NCBI RefSeq assembly: GCF_004137085.1
Contig: NZ_QYBC01000011.1
Span: 124,001-188,000, forward strand
Length of the DNA stretch: 64,000 nucleotides
Reading direction: 5' to 3'
DNA from: Lichenibacterium ramalinae
Lineage (GTDB): Bacteria; Pseudomonadota; Alphaproteobacteria; Rhizobiales; Beijerinckiaceae
Shown: positions 26,831-34,260 of the stretch, in pieces
Position numbering within the stretch: position 1 is the stretch's first letter
How the letters are laid out: every line of letters begins with the position of its first letter
The notes under the pieces: model-generated
Seen by the model: only the letters and a program-made list of their open reading frames with translations
Databases searched by the model: none
What the model was told of the DNA's origin: nothing
Translations under genes and position numbers: made by a program

Positions 26831-26873
26831 CCTTCTCCCGTGAAACGGGAGAAGGTGGCCCGGCGAAGCCGGG
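26831..26873. repeat. Palindromic element upstream of the DUF559 gene
   Basis: Two consecutive hairpins: CCTTCTCCCGT (26831-26841) with ACGGGAGAAGG (26845-26855), then CCCGGC (26859-26864) with GCCGGG (26868-26873). The layout copies the two-hairpin plan of the 48-bp repeat 20 bp further on, with a diverged sequence. It lies just after the ilvB stop. Confidence 0.75.
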
Positions 26874-26893
26874 TCTGACGCGGGGAAGCGCCG

Positions 26894-26941
26894 CCCTTCT
26901 CCCCTCCGGGGAGAAGGTGGCCCGAAGGGCCGGATGAGGGG
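26894..26941. repeat. 48-bp palindromic repeat, upstream copy of an inverted pair
   Basis: Contains CCTTCTCCCC/GGGGAGAAGG (stem 26895-26917) and GGCCCGAAGGGCC (26919-26931), ending GGATGAGGGG. Its reverse complement matches the copy at 27335-27382 at 47 of 48 positions. This is the REP-like CCTTCTCCCC...GGATGAGG family common in Hyphomicrobiales. Confidence 0.85.
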
Positions 26942-26951
26942 ATCGGGGGGC

Positions 26952-27413
26952 ATGGAACGTCCAGCATCGGCCACCCGACGCGCCCGCTCCCTGCGGCGCG
27001 ACATGACCGATGTCGAGCGTTGGCTCTGGAGCAAGCTCAGGGACCGCCGCCTCGGCGGTTACAAGTTCGTCCGGCAACTGCCTGTCGGTCCCTTCTTCGC
27101 AGACTTCGCCTGCCGTGACGCGATGCTGATCGTCGAACTCGACGGTTCGCAACATGCGGAGAGCCTCCGGGACCACCTCCGGGACACCTTCCTCCTGAGC
27201 CAAGGCTTCGGCGTCCTCCGGTTCTGGAACCATGAGGTCGCCGGCGGGATCGCCGACGTCTGCGAGACCATTCTGGCCGCGGTCGAGAAGCGTCTCACCC
27301 CTCACGACCGCTTCCGCATACCCGCACCCGAGAACCCCTCATCCGGCCCTCCGGGCCACCTTCTCCCCGGAGGGGAGAAGGGCGCCACCTCCACCGACCG
27401 AGACACCCCATGA
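26952..27413 (+). CDS. DUF559 endonuclease-like protein
   Basis: 153 residues of the DUF559 family (COG2852), a small PD-(D/E)XK-nuclease-like fold related to very-short-patch-repair enzymes. Family blocks are MTDVERWLWSKLRDRRLGGY, KFVRQLPVGPFFADFACRDA, LIVELDGSQHAE with the catalytic-type E/D, and GFGVLRFWNHEV. The last ~27 residues (from about PENPSSGPPGHL) are encoded by the downstream palindromic repeat and are probably not part of the fold. The stop overlaps the ATG of ilvN (ATGA). ATG 26952 follows GATCGGGGGG. It lies between ilvB and ilvN inside inverted repeats, so it looks like an inserted unit. Cellular function is unknown. Confidence 0.85.
   Translation: MERPASATRRARSLRRDMTDVERWLWSKLRDRRLGGYKFVRQLPVGPFFADFACRDAMLIVELDGSQHAESLRDHLRDTFLLSQGFGVLRFWNHEVAGGIADVCETILAAVEKRLTPHDRFRIPAPENPSSGPPGHLLPGGEKGATSTDRDTP
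27335..27382. repeat. 48-bp palindromic repeat, downstream copy of an inverted pair
   Basis: Inverted copy of 26894-26941 with one mismatch (CTCC for CTTC in the small loop). It lies within the 3' end of the DUF559 reading frame and ends 27 bp before the ilvN start codon. Confidence 0.85.
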
Positions 27414-27973
27414 ACGCGCTCACGCCGCCGCCCGCCTCCCCGCCCTCGCCCTATTCGTCGGCGTTGGCCACCTCCAACACCGAGCCCCACACGCTGTCGG
27501 TGCTCGTCGACAACGAGCCCGGCGTGCTGGCCCGCGTGGTCGGGCTGTTCGCGGGGCGTGGCTACAACATCGAGAGCCTGACGGTCGCCGAAGTGGCGCA
27601 TGCCGAGCACCAGTCGCGCATCACCATCGTGACCTCCGGCACGCCCGAGGCCGTGGAGCAGATCCGCCACCAGCTGGAACGGCTCGTGCCGGTGCACCGC
27701 GTCACCGATCTCACCATCAAGGGCCATTTCGTCGAGCGCGAGCTCGCCATGGTGAAGGTGCGGGGCAAGGGCGAGAACCGCATGGAGGCGCTGCGCCTGT
27801 CGGAAGCCTTCCGGGGCCGCGTCGTCGACGCCACGACCGAGAGCTTCACCTTCGAGCTGACCGGCTCGCCCTCCAAGATCGACCAGTTCGTCGAGCTGAT
27901 GCGCCCCGTCGGCCTCGTCGAAGTGTCGCGCACCGGCGTGGCGGCCATTTCGCGCGGACCGGACGGGATGTGA
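27410..27973 (+). CDS. ilvN: Acetolactate synthase, small (regulatory) subunit
   Basis: 187 residues. The ACT domain (TLSVLVDNEPGVLARVVGLF, then GRGYNIESLTVAEV) binds valine for feedback inhibition, and the C-terminal ALS_ss domain follows (ELAMVKVRGKGENR, GLVEVSRTGVAAISRG). It works as a complex with IlvB. The start ATG overlaps the DUF559 stop, so translation may be coupled to that gene rather than to ilvB. Family call is secure; many genomes use the name ilvH for the same gene. Confidence 0.96.
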   Translation: MNALTPPPASPPSPYSSALATSNTEPHTLSVLVDNEPGVLARVVGLFAGRGYNIESLTVAEVAHAEHQSRITIVTSGTPEAVEQIRHQLERLVPVHRVTDLTIKGHFVERELAMVKVRGKGENRMEALRLSEAFRGRVVDATTESFTFELTGSPSKIDQFVELMRPVGLVEVSRTGVAAISRGPDGM

Positions 27974-27977
27974 TCCC

Positions 27978-28574
27978 GTGACCGGCGCGCTGCTCTGGGC
28001 CCTGGTGATCTTCTGCTTCGTCAGTTCGATCACGCCCGGTCCCAACAACCTCATGCTGATGACGTCGGGCGTGAATTTCGGCGTGCGGCGCACCCTGCCG
28101 CACATGTTCGGCATCGCGCTCGGCTTCACCCTGATGGTGGTGCTGGTGGGACTCGGCCTCGCCGGCATCTTCGCCCGGTTCCCGGTGCTGCTCGTGGCCA
28201 TGAAATGGGTCGGGGCCGCCTATATGGTGTACCTCGCCGTCAAGCTCGCCACGGCGGCACCGCTGAAGCCGACCGGGGCGAGCGGCGACCCCATGACGTT
28301 CCTGCAGGCCGCCGCCTTCCAATGGGTCAACCCGAAGGCCTGGATCATGGCGCTGACCGGCGTCGCCACCTATACCGACCCCGGCGACTACACCCGCACG
28401 GTGCTGCTGGTGGCGCTGGTCTTCGGCATCGTGAACCTGCCCTGCATCACCTCCTAGGCCCTGTTCGGCACGGCCCTGCGCCACGCCCTGCAGCGGCCGG
28501 CCGTGCTGCGCGCCTTCAACTGGACGATGGGCGCGCTGCTCATCGCGTCGCTCTACCCAGTCTTCACCGAATAG
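27978..28574 (+). pseudogene. LysE-family amino-acid exporter interrupted by an amber codon
   Basis: The frame encodes a RhtB/LysE translocator: SITPGPNNLMLMTSGVNFG near the N-terminus, the conserved FQWVNPKAWIMAL, and six expected membrane segments. After PCITS, codon 160 is TAG (28455-28457), where the family usually has a Trp (TGG). Past it the same frame continues with ALFGTALRHALQRPAVLRAF and a last membrane segment to a second stop at 28574, giving a normal 198-residue protein. So a single G-to-A change separates it from an intact gene. A truncated 159-residue product would lack the last helix. It begins four bases after ilvN and was probably co-transcribed with it. Confidence 0.85.
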
Positions 28575-28610
28575 CCTTGACTCATCGGTGACGGCATCAA
28601 ACCTACCGGG

Positions 28611-28919
28611 ATGGCGATCACCTTCGACCCGCGCAAACGCGACGACACCCTCCTGGATCGAGGGCTCGATTTCGACACGGCGGTCGAGGTGTTCGAGAAC
28701 GGAACCGTCGACATTCCTGATCGACGGCGGGACTATGGCGAGGAGCGCGTCATCAGCGTCGGTTTCCTGCGTGACCGCATGGTCATCGTCGTCTGGACGC
28801 AGCGCGGCGAGGCTCGCCACGTCATCTCGATGAGGAAAGCCAATGGACGGGAACAAGAGAGATATTCCGCTCGATTTGGAACGGATCGACGCCCACGTGA
28901 TCTCGGACCGGGAATATGA
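28611..28919 (+). CDS. brnT: BrnT-family ribonuclease toxin
   Basis: 102 residues of the RelE-like BrnT family: ITFDPRKRDDTLLDRGLDF, VFENGTVDIPDRRRDYGEER and the C-terminal block VVWTQRGEARHVISMRKAN, in which the R/H-rich end forms the mRNA-cleaving site. It is the toxin of a type II module. The gene overlaps brnA by 77 bp, the usual toxin-first order. The tail beyond REQERY (about 20 residues) is encoded within the overlap and is probably not conserved. Confidence 0.88.
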   Translation: MAITFDPRKRDDTLLDRGLDFDTAVEVFENGTVDIPDRRRDYGEERVISVGFLRDRMVIVVWTQRGEARHVISMRKANGREQERYSARFGTDRRPRDLGPGI

Positions 28920-29115
28920 AGAGATTCCCGAACTGACCGACGAGGACTTCGCGCGCGGGGTCTGGACGCCAAGCCCGGCGACCCAGTCGCCCCTGACGGC
29001 CCCCTACCATCTGCTGGTCGACGCCGACGTCGTCGCGCGCTTCAAGGCCACCGGTCAGGGCTGGGAACGGCGCATCCATCTCGCGCTCCGACGGGCTGCC
29101 GACGCGATCGGCTGA
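28843..29115 (+). CDS. brnA: BrnA-family antitoxin
   Basis: 90 residues. The N-terminal part carries YEEIPELTDEDFARGVW, and the C-terminal ribbon-helix-helix-like half carries LLVDADVVARFKATGQGW and ERRIHLALRRAADAI. Both are BrnA signatures. It neutralises BrnT and is expected to repress the pair's promoter. Start ATG 28843 lies inside brnT. Confidence 0.86.
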   Translation: MDGNKRDIPLDLERIDAHVISDREYEEIPELTDEDFARGVWTPSPATQSPLTAPYHLLVDADVVARFKATGQGWERRIHLALRRAADAIG

Positions 29116-29193
29116 CACGGCTTACCGGCCGGCTTCACGCGGCTCCGCTCCGCGAACATGCCGCTCCGTCGTCCCGCCCCGCCCCGCCGGCGG

Positions 29194-30078
29194 TCAGGCG
29201 GGGCGGCGCAGCACGAAGGCGGTCGCGTCCCACAGCCGCAACGGCCGATCGCCCGCCCGCTCCAGCGACAGCCCGTGCCGCGCCGCGGCGGCGGTGAGGC
29301 CGGCGGGATCGCCCCGGTAGGAATAGTTGAGGATCACGGCCGCGCCGCCCGGCCGCAGCACGCGCGCGATCTCGGCGACGTGCCGCTCGGCGAGCCCGGC
29401 TTCGACGAGGTAGGGGAAGACGTCGGCGGCCAGCACGAGGTGCCGCGACCCGTCCGCCACGCCGTCGAGGTCCCGCCCGGTGCCGACCGCGTAGCGCACG
29501 TTGCCGTGGCGGGAGCGCCGTCGCGCCTCCGCCACCATGCCGGCGGAAAGGTCGATCCCCAGCACGCCCCGCAGATGCGGCGCCAGCGCCTCCGCGAACC
29601 GCCCCATGCCGCAGCCGAGGTCGAGCGCGTCGCGCTCCGGCCCGAGCAGGCCCCAGGCCTCGAGCGTCCCGACGACCTCCGCCGTGGCTTGCGCCAGCAA
29701 CCCGGCATCGCCGAGCGCGTAGAGGGCGACGCCGGCTTCCGGCGACGCCGCGGCGAGCCTGTCGAAACCGTCCCGCCAATGGGCGAGCGTCGCCTCGGGC
29801 GAGGCGAGGTCCGGCGCGTGGTCGACGCTGTCGGCGACGGCATGGACGGTGCGCCAAGCGTCGGGATGGGCGGCGAACAGGCGGGCGACCTCGGCGAGGC
29901 CCCGCCCCGCGCCTTCCGCCAGCTCCGCCGCAGCCAGCTCCGCCGCCGCCAGCCCCGCTTCCGCCAGCGCCTGCTCGGCCGCATCCCGCGAGGGCGCTGC
30001 CATGAGGAGGTGCATCAGCGCGACGTTGGGCGGCACGTCGCCGCGCAGGCGCCCCAGCAGCGCGGCGGCGAGGCTCAC
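29194..30078 (-). CDS. Class I SAM-dependent methyltransferase (last gene of four-gene coupled operon)
   Basis: 294 residues. The SAM-binding motif I is DALDLGCGMGRFAEALAPHL, followed by VLGIDLSAGMVAEARRRS and the motif VLRPGGAAVILNYSY. The N-terminal ~110 residues form a separate helical part (AEQALAEAGLAAAELAAAEL) with no family match known to me. GTG 30078 overlaps the stop of the preceding gene by four bases (GTGA). The substrate is unknown; from its neighbours it may methylate an amino-sugar product. Confidence 0.83.
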   Translation of the reverse strand: MSLAAALLGRLRGDVPPNVALMHLLMAAPSRDAAEQALAEAGLAAAELAAAELAEGAGRGLAEVARLFAAHPDAWRTVHAVADSVDHAPDLASPEATLAHWRDGFDRLAAASPEAGVALYALGDAGLLAQATAEVVGTLEAWGLLGPERDALDLGCGMGRFAEALAPHLRGVLGIDLSAGMVAEARRRSRHGNVRYAVGTGRDLDGVADGSRHLVLAADVFPYLVEAGLAERHVAEIARVLRPGGAAVILNYSYRGDPAGLTAAAARHGLSLERAGDRPLRLWDATAFVLRRPA

Positions 30079-31100
30079 GGGGCGGAGCCCCGGCGCAGCA
30101 AGCGCCGCAGGTTGACGCGGTCGATCGCGCCCCACTCGTATTTGTAGGCTTCCCGGCCCCGCAGCAGGTTCAGCTCCCCGGCGCCATCCGCCATCATCGT
30201 CTCCAGCGCGTGGCCCATCAGCACCGTGCCGGGGCTCTCGAAGGCGAAGGCCGGGTCGAGGCCGCCGAGATAGGCGTAGAGGCGGCACCCGCGCCGCAAT
30301 CCGTGGAACACCCCCGCCACCCTGCCGTCGATGCGCAGCAGCGTGGAGTAGAGCAGGCCGGCGGCGGCGAGGCGCGGCACCGCGGCGCCGTGGAAGGCCT
30401 GCACGGTGGGGTCGGCGAGCACGCCCGCCTCGCCGCGGCTCTGCCAACGGGCTGCGTGCAGGCGGAACAGGGCGTCGAGGTGGTCGGGCGCCGAGGCGGG
30501 CGTGGCGGTCTCGACGACGGCGGCGCGGCGCTCGGCCCGATGCCGGGCCATGCGCAGCTTGCGCAGCTTGCCGGGGGGGACGACGGCCCCGATGGCGGGG
30601 GCGTCGTCCCCCCAGGCGAGCACGGGGCAGCGACTCTGCTCGGCGCGATCGTCGCCCCAGCCCGCCGGGACGCGCCATCCCAGGGCGGGCGATTCCGGCG
30701 GCAGTTCCTCGAGCGACAGCAGGTCCCAGCCGTCGAGCGCCGCGAGGGCGGCGAGGACGACCGCGCCGACATCGGGGGCGCGGTCGGTACCGACTTCGGC
30801 CCCGACGTCGGGCGCGACCAGCATGTCGAGGTCGTCCGACAGGCCGATGCCGAGGGGCAGCAGCCGCCGGCTTGCGACCTCGAGGTAGAGCGGGGCCAGC
30901 GCAACCAGCCGCGGTCCGTGCCGCACCGCCACGGTGCGCAGGGGGCCCGGCCCGAAGCCGTCCCACCAGGGCAGCAGCCAGGCCGGCGAGCGGAACGGCG
31001 TCGCGGCCGGGCAGCGGCCGAACAGGTCCCACCACTCGGCTTCGAGCGCGTGGAGGGCCGCGGCATCGGTCAGCACCTCGGCGCGCAGCACCGCCGTCAT
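30075..31100 (-). CDS. FemAB/GNAT-like N-acyltransferase (Acetyltransf_6 type)
   Basis: 341 residues with the double-GNAT architecture of the BioF2-like/Acetyltransf_6 family (PF13480): an N-terminal half with FRSPAWLLPWWDGFGPGPLR, and a C-terminal half with LFRLHAARWQSRGEAGVLAD and LRIDGRVAGVFHGLRRGCRL, then RGREAYKYEWGA. Such proteins transfer an acyl or aminoacyl group to an amine. Its ATG overlaps the stop of the glycosyltransferase by four bases (ATGA). In context the acceptor could be the amine freed by the PIG-L deacetylase. Confidence 0.82.
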   Translation of the reverse strand: MTAVLRAEVLTDAAALHALEAEWWDLFGRCPAATPFRSPAWLLPWWDGFGPGPLRTVAVRHGPRLVALAPLYLEVASRRLLPLGIGLSDDLDMLVAPDVGAEVGTDRAPDVGAVVLAALAALDGWDLLSLEELPPESPALGWRVPAGWGDDRAEQSRCPVLAWGDDAPAIGAVVPPGKLRKLRMARHRAERRAAVVETATPASAPDHLDALFRLHAARWQSRGEAGVLADPTVQAFHGAAVPRLAAAGLLYSTLLRIDGRVAGVFHGLRRGCRLYAYLGGLDPAFAFESPGTVLMGHALETMMADGAGELNLLRGREAYKYEWGAIDRVNLRRLLRRGSAP

Positions 31101-32140
31101 GGCCCTGCCCCGGCGAGGCGTCGGTAGAGCGCGAGGTAGCGCGCCGCCATGTCGGCCTCGTCGAAGCGCGCGCGCGCCTCGGCACGGCACCGCTCGGGGT
31201 CGATGGCGCCGGCGCGCCCGATCGCCGCCGCCATGGCGTCGACACCCGTGACGAGGAAGCCGGTCTCCCCCTCCACGACGGCATCGGCGATCGCGCCGTT
31301 GGGGAAGGCCACGACGGGCGTGCCGCAGGCGGCGGCCTCGCGCACCACGAGCGACGAGGTTTCCGCGGCGAGGCTCGGCACCAGCAGGCAGCGCGCCGCC
31401 GCGAGCAGCCGGCGCTTGCGGGCGAAGCCCACCGGCCCGAGGAAGCGCCGCCGCGCGTCGAGCCTCGGCCGCACCTCGTCCTCGAAGTAGGCGCGGTGGG
31501 CCGCGTAGCCGTAGACCTCGCCCGCCACCAGAAGCGGCACGTCCGCCCGGTGTGCGGCCTCCAATGCGAGATGGATGCCCTTCTCGGGGCAGATGCGGCC
31601 CAGCACCAGCGCGAAGCCGCGCCGGGCGTGGCGGGCCGCGGCGAGGCGGCCGACCGGCACGCCGTTCTCGATCGGGGCGACGAGGGCGGGCGACGGTGGG
31701 CAGGCGGCGTGCTGGGCGGCCGAGACGCAGTTGAGAAAGGTGCCGGGCCGCGCCGGCCTCAGCGCATCGGCGCCGTACCAGGCGGGCGGCAGGTGCAGCG
31801 TCGCCAGCACGGGCGAGCCAGGTGGCGGCAGGTAGGCGGCGAAATCGATGCCGTGCAGGTGGACGAGGTCGACGCGGGTCCGCGCCAGCACCCCGGCGAT
31901 GGCGGCCCGGTTGGCGGCCTGGGCCCCGGCCTTGGCGGCGTCGTCGAGCGTCCCCGCCGCCCAGGGGATCGGGGCGAGGTCGCCGGCGACGTGCGATCCC
32001 TCGGGCGCCACCACGACCGAGCGGTGGCCGGCCGCCACCAACGCCCGGTCGAGCGCCGCCAGCACCTGTTCGGAGCCGCCGGTGCTGTCGGGCGAGACGC
32101 GCGCCAGCGGATAGGAGACGCTCAGCACCGTGAGGCTCAC
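31097..32140 (-). CDS. GT4-family glycosyltransferase
   Basis: 347 residues, GT-B fold. The glycine-rich acceptor-side motif is DSTGGSEQVLAALDRAL, the central region has VDLVHLHGIDF, and the C-terminal nucleotide-sugar site has PSLAAETSSLVVREAAACGT with the EX7E motif (E...E). ENGV and GRICPEKGIHLALEAA are typical of the family. GTG 32140 overlaps the PIG-L stop by four bases. MshA and BshA, which start mycothiol and bacillithiol synthesis, belong to the same family. Confidence 0.88.
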   Translation of the reverse strand: MSLTVLSVSYPLARVSPDSTGGSEQVLAALDRALVAAGHRSVVVAPEGSHVAGDLAPIPWAAGTLDDAAKAGAQAANRAAIAGVLARTRVDLVHLHGIDFAAYLPPPGSPVLATLHLPPAWYGADALRPARPGTFLNCVSAAQHAACPPSPALVAPIENGVPVGRLAAARHARRGFALVLGRICPEKGIHLALEAAHRADVPLLVAGEVYGYAAHRAYFEDEVRPRLDARRRFLGPVGFARKRRLLAAARCLLVPSLAAETSSLVVREAAACGTPVVAFPNGAIADAVVEGETGFLVTGVDAMAAAIGRAGAIDPERCRAEARARFDEADMAARYLALYRRLAGAGP

Positions 32141-32916
32141 GGCGCGGCGCCGGCGAGGCCGAGGTCCGCCTCGGCGGCGCGCACCGCCGCCAGCCATCCG
32201 GCCCAGTCGAGGCCCCAGCCGTGGCGCTCGTAGAGCAGGTCGCCGCCGTGGGGCCGGCGGGTGAAGTCGTGCGGCGGAGCCCGGCGCAGCAGCTCGCGGT
32301 CGAGCGCGAAGCCCGCCAGCGTGGCGCCCTGCGTGGCGTGGCAGGCCGCCATGCGGCGCTTCCGCTCCAGCTCCGCAGGCGACAGGGCGAGCCGATGCTC
32401 GGCGCCCCCGCCGGGCGGGAACAGCTGCCTGGCCCAGCCCTCGGGGGCCGCGTGGTAGAAGGGCATCTCGAAGACCGGCGTGGCGCCGCCGGCGAGCCGC
32501 ACGGCCGCGTGGACGGCGAAGGCAACGGCGTCGTGGTCCGGGTGCCCCCCCTCGTAGGCGTGGGTCAGCACGGCGTCGCATCCCGCCACGCGCGGGACGA
32601 GGCGGCGCGCCACATCGGCGAGGGCGAAGGCGGCCCCCTGGTCGGCCACGCCGAACCCGTGGTGGCGATCCGCCGGCACGCCGGCCAGCGCCAGGGCATG
32701 GCGGGCTTCGCGCCAGCGGGCCGCCGCGTAGTCGGCCGGCGTGTCGAAACCGTGCCGGCGCGCGTCCTCGCCGTTCCGCGGCGCCCCGTCGGTGACGTGG
32801 ACGACGGCGGCATCGGAGAGCCGCGACAGCAGCGCGCCGCAGCCCAGCACCTCGTCGTCGGGATGGGCCACGACGACGAGCCAGCGGCCCGCGAAGGCGG
32901 GAAGGTCCGGCGTCAC
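32137..32916 (-). CDS. PIG-L family N-deacetylase
   Basis: 259 residues of the LmbE/PIG-L zinc deacetylase family, which removes acetyl from GlcNAc-type sugars (MshB, BshB, PIG-L). The metal-binding motif is VVVAHPDDEVLGCGALLSRL, with the Asp as base. The second motif HPDHDAVAFAVHAAVR carries the third zinc ligand. GTG start at 32916, 24 bp after the DapA-like gene. It opens a run of four genes each overlapping the next by four bases, which argues for tightly coupled products. Confidence 0.9.
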   Translation of the reverse strand: MTPDLPAFAGRWLVVVAHPDDEVLGCGALLSRLSDAAVVHVTDGAPRNGEDARRHGFDTPADYAAARWREARHALALAGVPADRHHGFGVADQGAAFALADVARRLVPRVAGCDAVLTHAYEGGHPDHDAVAFAVHAAVRLAGGATPVFEMPFYHAAPEGWARQLFPPGGGAEHRLALSPAELERKRRMAACHATQGATLAGFALDRELLRRAPPHDFTRRPHGGDLLYERHGWGLDWAGWLAAVRAAEADLGLAGAAP

Positions 32917-32940
32917 TGTCCCGCCGTCACCGGTCAGGAA

Positions 32941-33864
32941 TCACTTGCCCCAGCGGAGCGCCAACGGCTGCAGCGTTTCGGCGATCTCGAGCAGGCCCGC
33001 CTTGGTGGCGGGATGCAGCGGCTCGAAGGGATGGCGGACGTGGTCGCTGTCGATCACGCCGCCCGCCATCATCACGGTCTTGGCGGCGCGCAGGCCGCAC
33101 TGCCGGTTCTCGTAGTTGATGAGCGGCAGGCACTTGGCGTAGAGCGCCGCGGCCGTCTTGCGGTCGCCCGCGAGATGGGCCGTGACGATGGGCTTGATGA
33201 GGTCGGGCAGCAGCGCGCTCGTCATGGTGCCGGTGGCGCCGGCGTCGAGGTCGGCCATCAGCGTGATGGCTTCCTCGCCGTCCCACGGGCCCTCGATGGC
33301 GTCGCCGCCGGCCGCGATCAGCGCCCGCAGCTTGGCGGCTGCCTGCGGCACCTCCACCTTGAAGTAGCGGACCAGCGGCACTTCCTTGGCGAGCCGCACC
33401 AGGAACGGCACCGACAGCGCCACGCCCGACAACGGCGCGTCCTGCACCATGATGGGCAGCTTGGCGGCGTCGGCGATGCGGGCGAAATGCTCCACCATCA
33501 GGTTCTCGTCGGCCCTGAGGCCGTTGCCGTGATAGGGCGGCATCAGCATCAGCATGGCGGCGCCCGAGGCCGCCGCCTTGCGCCCGCGCTCCGCCGCGAT
33601 GGCGGTGGCGTAGTGCGAGCAGGTGACGATGACCGGCACCCGGCCCCCCACCTGGTCGATGCTGGCCTCGACCAGCTGGTCGCGCTCGGCATCGGTGACG
33701 GCGAACTGCTCGGAATAGTTGGCGAGGACGCAGATGCCGTCGACGCCCTGATCGACCATGCAGTCCATCACCCGGCGCTTGCCGGGGAGGTCGAGGTCGC
33801 CGTTCGCCTTGAAGGGCGTCGGGGCCACGGGAAAGATGCCGGTGAGGGGGATGGCGGTGGTCAC
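32941..33864 (-). CDS. DapA-family (DHDPS/NAL superfamily) aldolase or dehydratase
   Basis: 307-residue TIM barrel. The N-terminal entry is IFPVAPTPFKANGDLDLPG. The catalytic Tyr is probably in MPPYHGNGLR and the Schiff-base Lys in YFKVEVPQ. The substrate loop that reads GTTGE in true DapA reads ANYSEQ here, so it is not a lysine-pathway enzyme. Members with this loop act on, or are predicted to act on, 2-keto-3-deoxy sugar acids. It lies 24 bp upstream of the PIG-L gene on the same strand and may share its transcript. A GntR-type dyad lies 93 bp before the GTG start. Confidence 0.82.
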   Translation of the reverse strand: MTTAIPLTGIFPVAPTPFKANGDLDLPGKRRVMDCMVDQGVDGICVLANYSEQFAVTDAERDQLVEASIDQVGGRVPVIVTCSHYATAIAAERGRKAAASGAAMLMLMPPYHGNGLRADENLMVEHFARIADAAKLPIMVQDAPLSGVALSVPFLVRLAKEVPLVRYFKVEVPQAAAKLRALIAAGGDAIEGPWDGEEAITLMADLDAGATGTMTSALLPDLIKPIVTAHLAGDRKTAAALYAKCLPLINYENRQCGLRAAKTVMMAGGVIDSDHVRHPFEPLHPATKAGLLEIAETLQPLALRWGK

Positions 33865-33956
33865 GTGTCTGCTCCCGGCCGCGGCGCTCGGTTCGGCGCG
33901 CATCGGACGCGGCCAGGATTACGGCCATCGGTCGCGGCCGTAAAGCCCAGGCACAT

Positions 33957-33969
33957 ATTGTCCGACAAT
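33957..33969. promoter_or_regulatory. Putative GntR-family operator
   Basis: ATTGTCCGACAAT is a perfect dyad around a central C and fits the TnGTnnnACnA consensus of FadR/FCD-type GntR regulators, which often govern sugar-acid and amino-acid catabolism. It lies upstream of the DapA-family gene. No GntR gene is in the window. Confidence 0.5.
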
Positions 33970-34260
33970 CAATGCCCGCCGGTTGGGCAGCCGCCGACCT
34001 GGGAACGGCGGCAGTCTGATCGACCCTTGGGCAGCCGGGGCCGGCGCCCGCCTGACCGGGGCTGGCATAGGGCTTGCTCGTCCTAGCGCCGAATGCCGGG
34101 TCCCGAGTCTCGTGCCGGCAGGGATCATGCAACACGGCACGCCGCGCGCGCGACCGCCGACCGGGGGGCACTCCGGGCGATCGCCCGTCCGGTCCGGCCC
34201 GCCGGGACCGGACGGCGGACGCCGCGCGACCGACGGCGCCAGCCGCACAGGGTTGACAGG
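33970..34260. other. Divergent intergenic region before nirA
   Basis: Between the GntR-type dyad and nirA. GC-rich, with no gene recognised on either strand. It must carry the promoter of the nitrite reductase operon, but no recognisable box was seen. Confidence 0.35.

Noticed and set aside
32137-32916. True MshB/BshB assignment for the PIG-L gene
   Set aside because: No cysteine ligase (MshC or BshC) is in the operon, so only the general logic, not the pathway, can be claimed.
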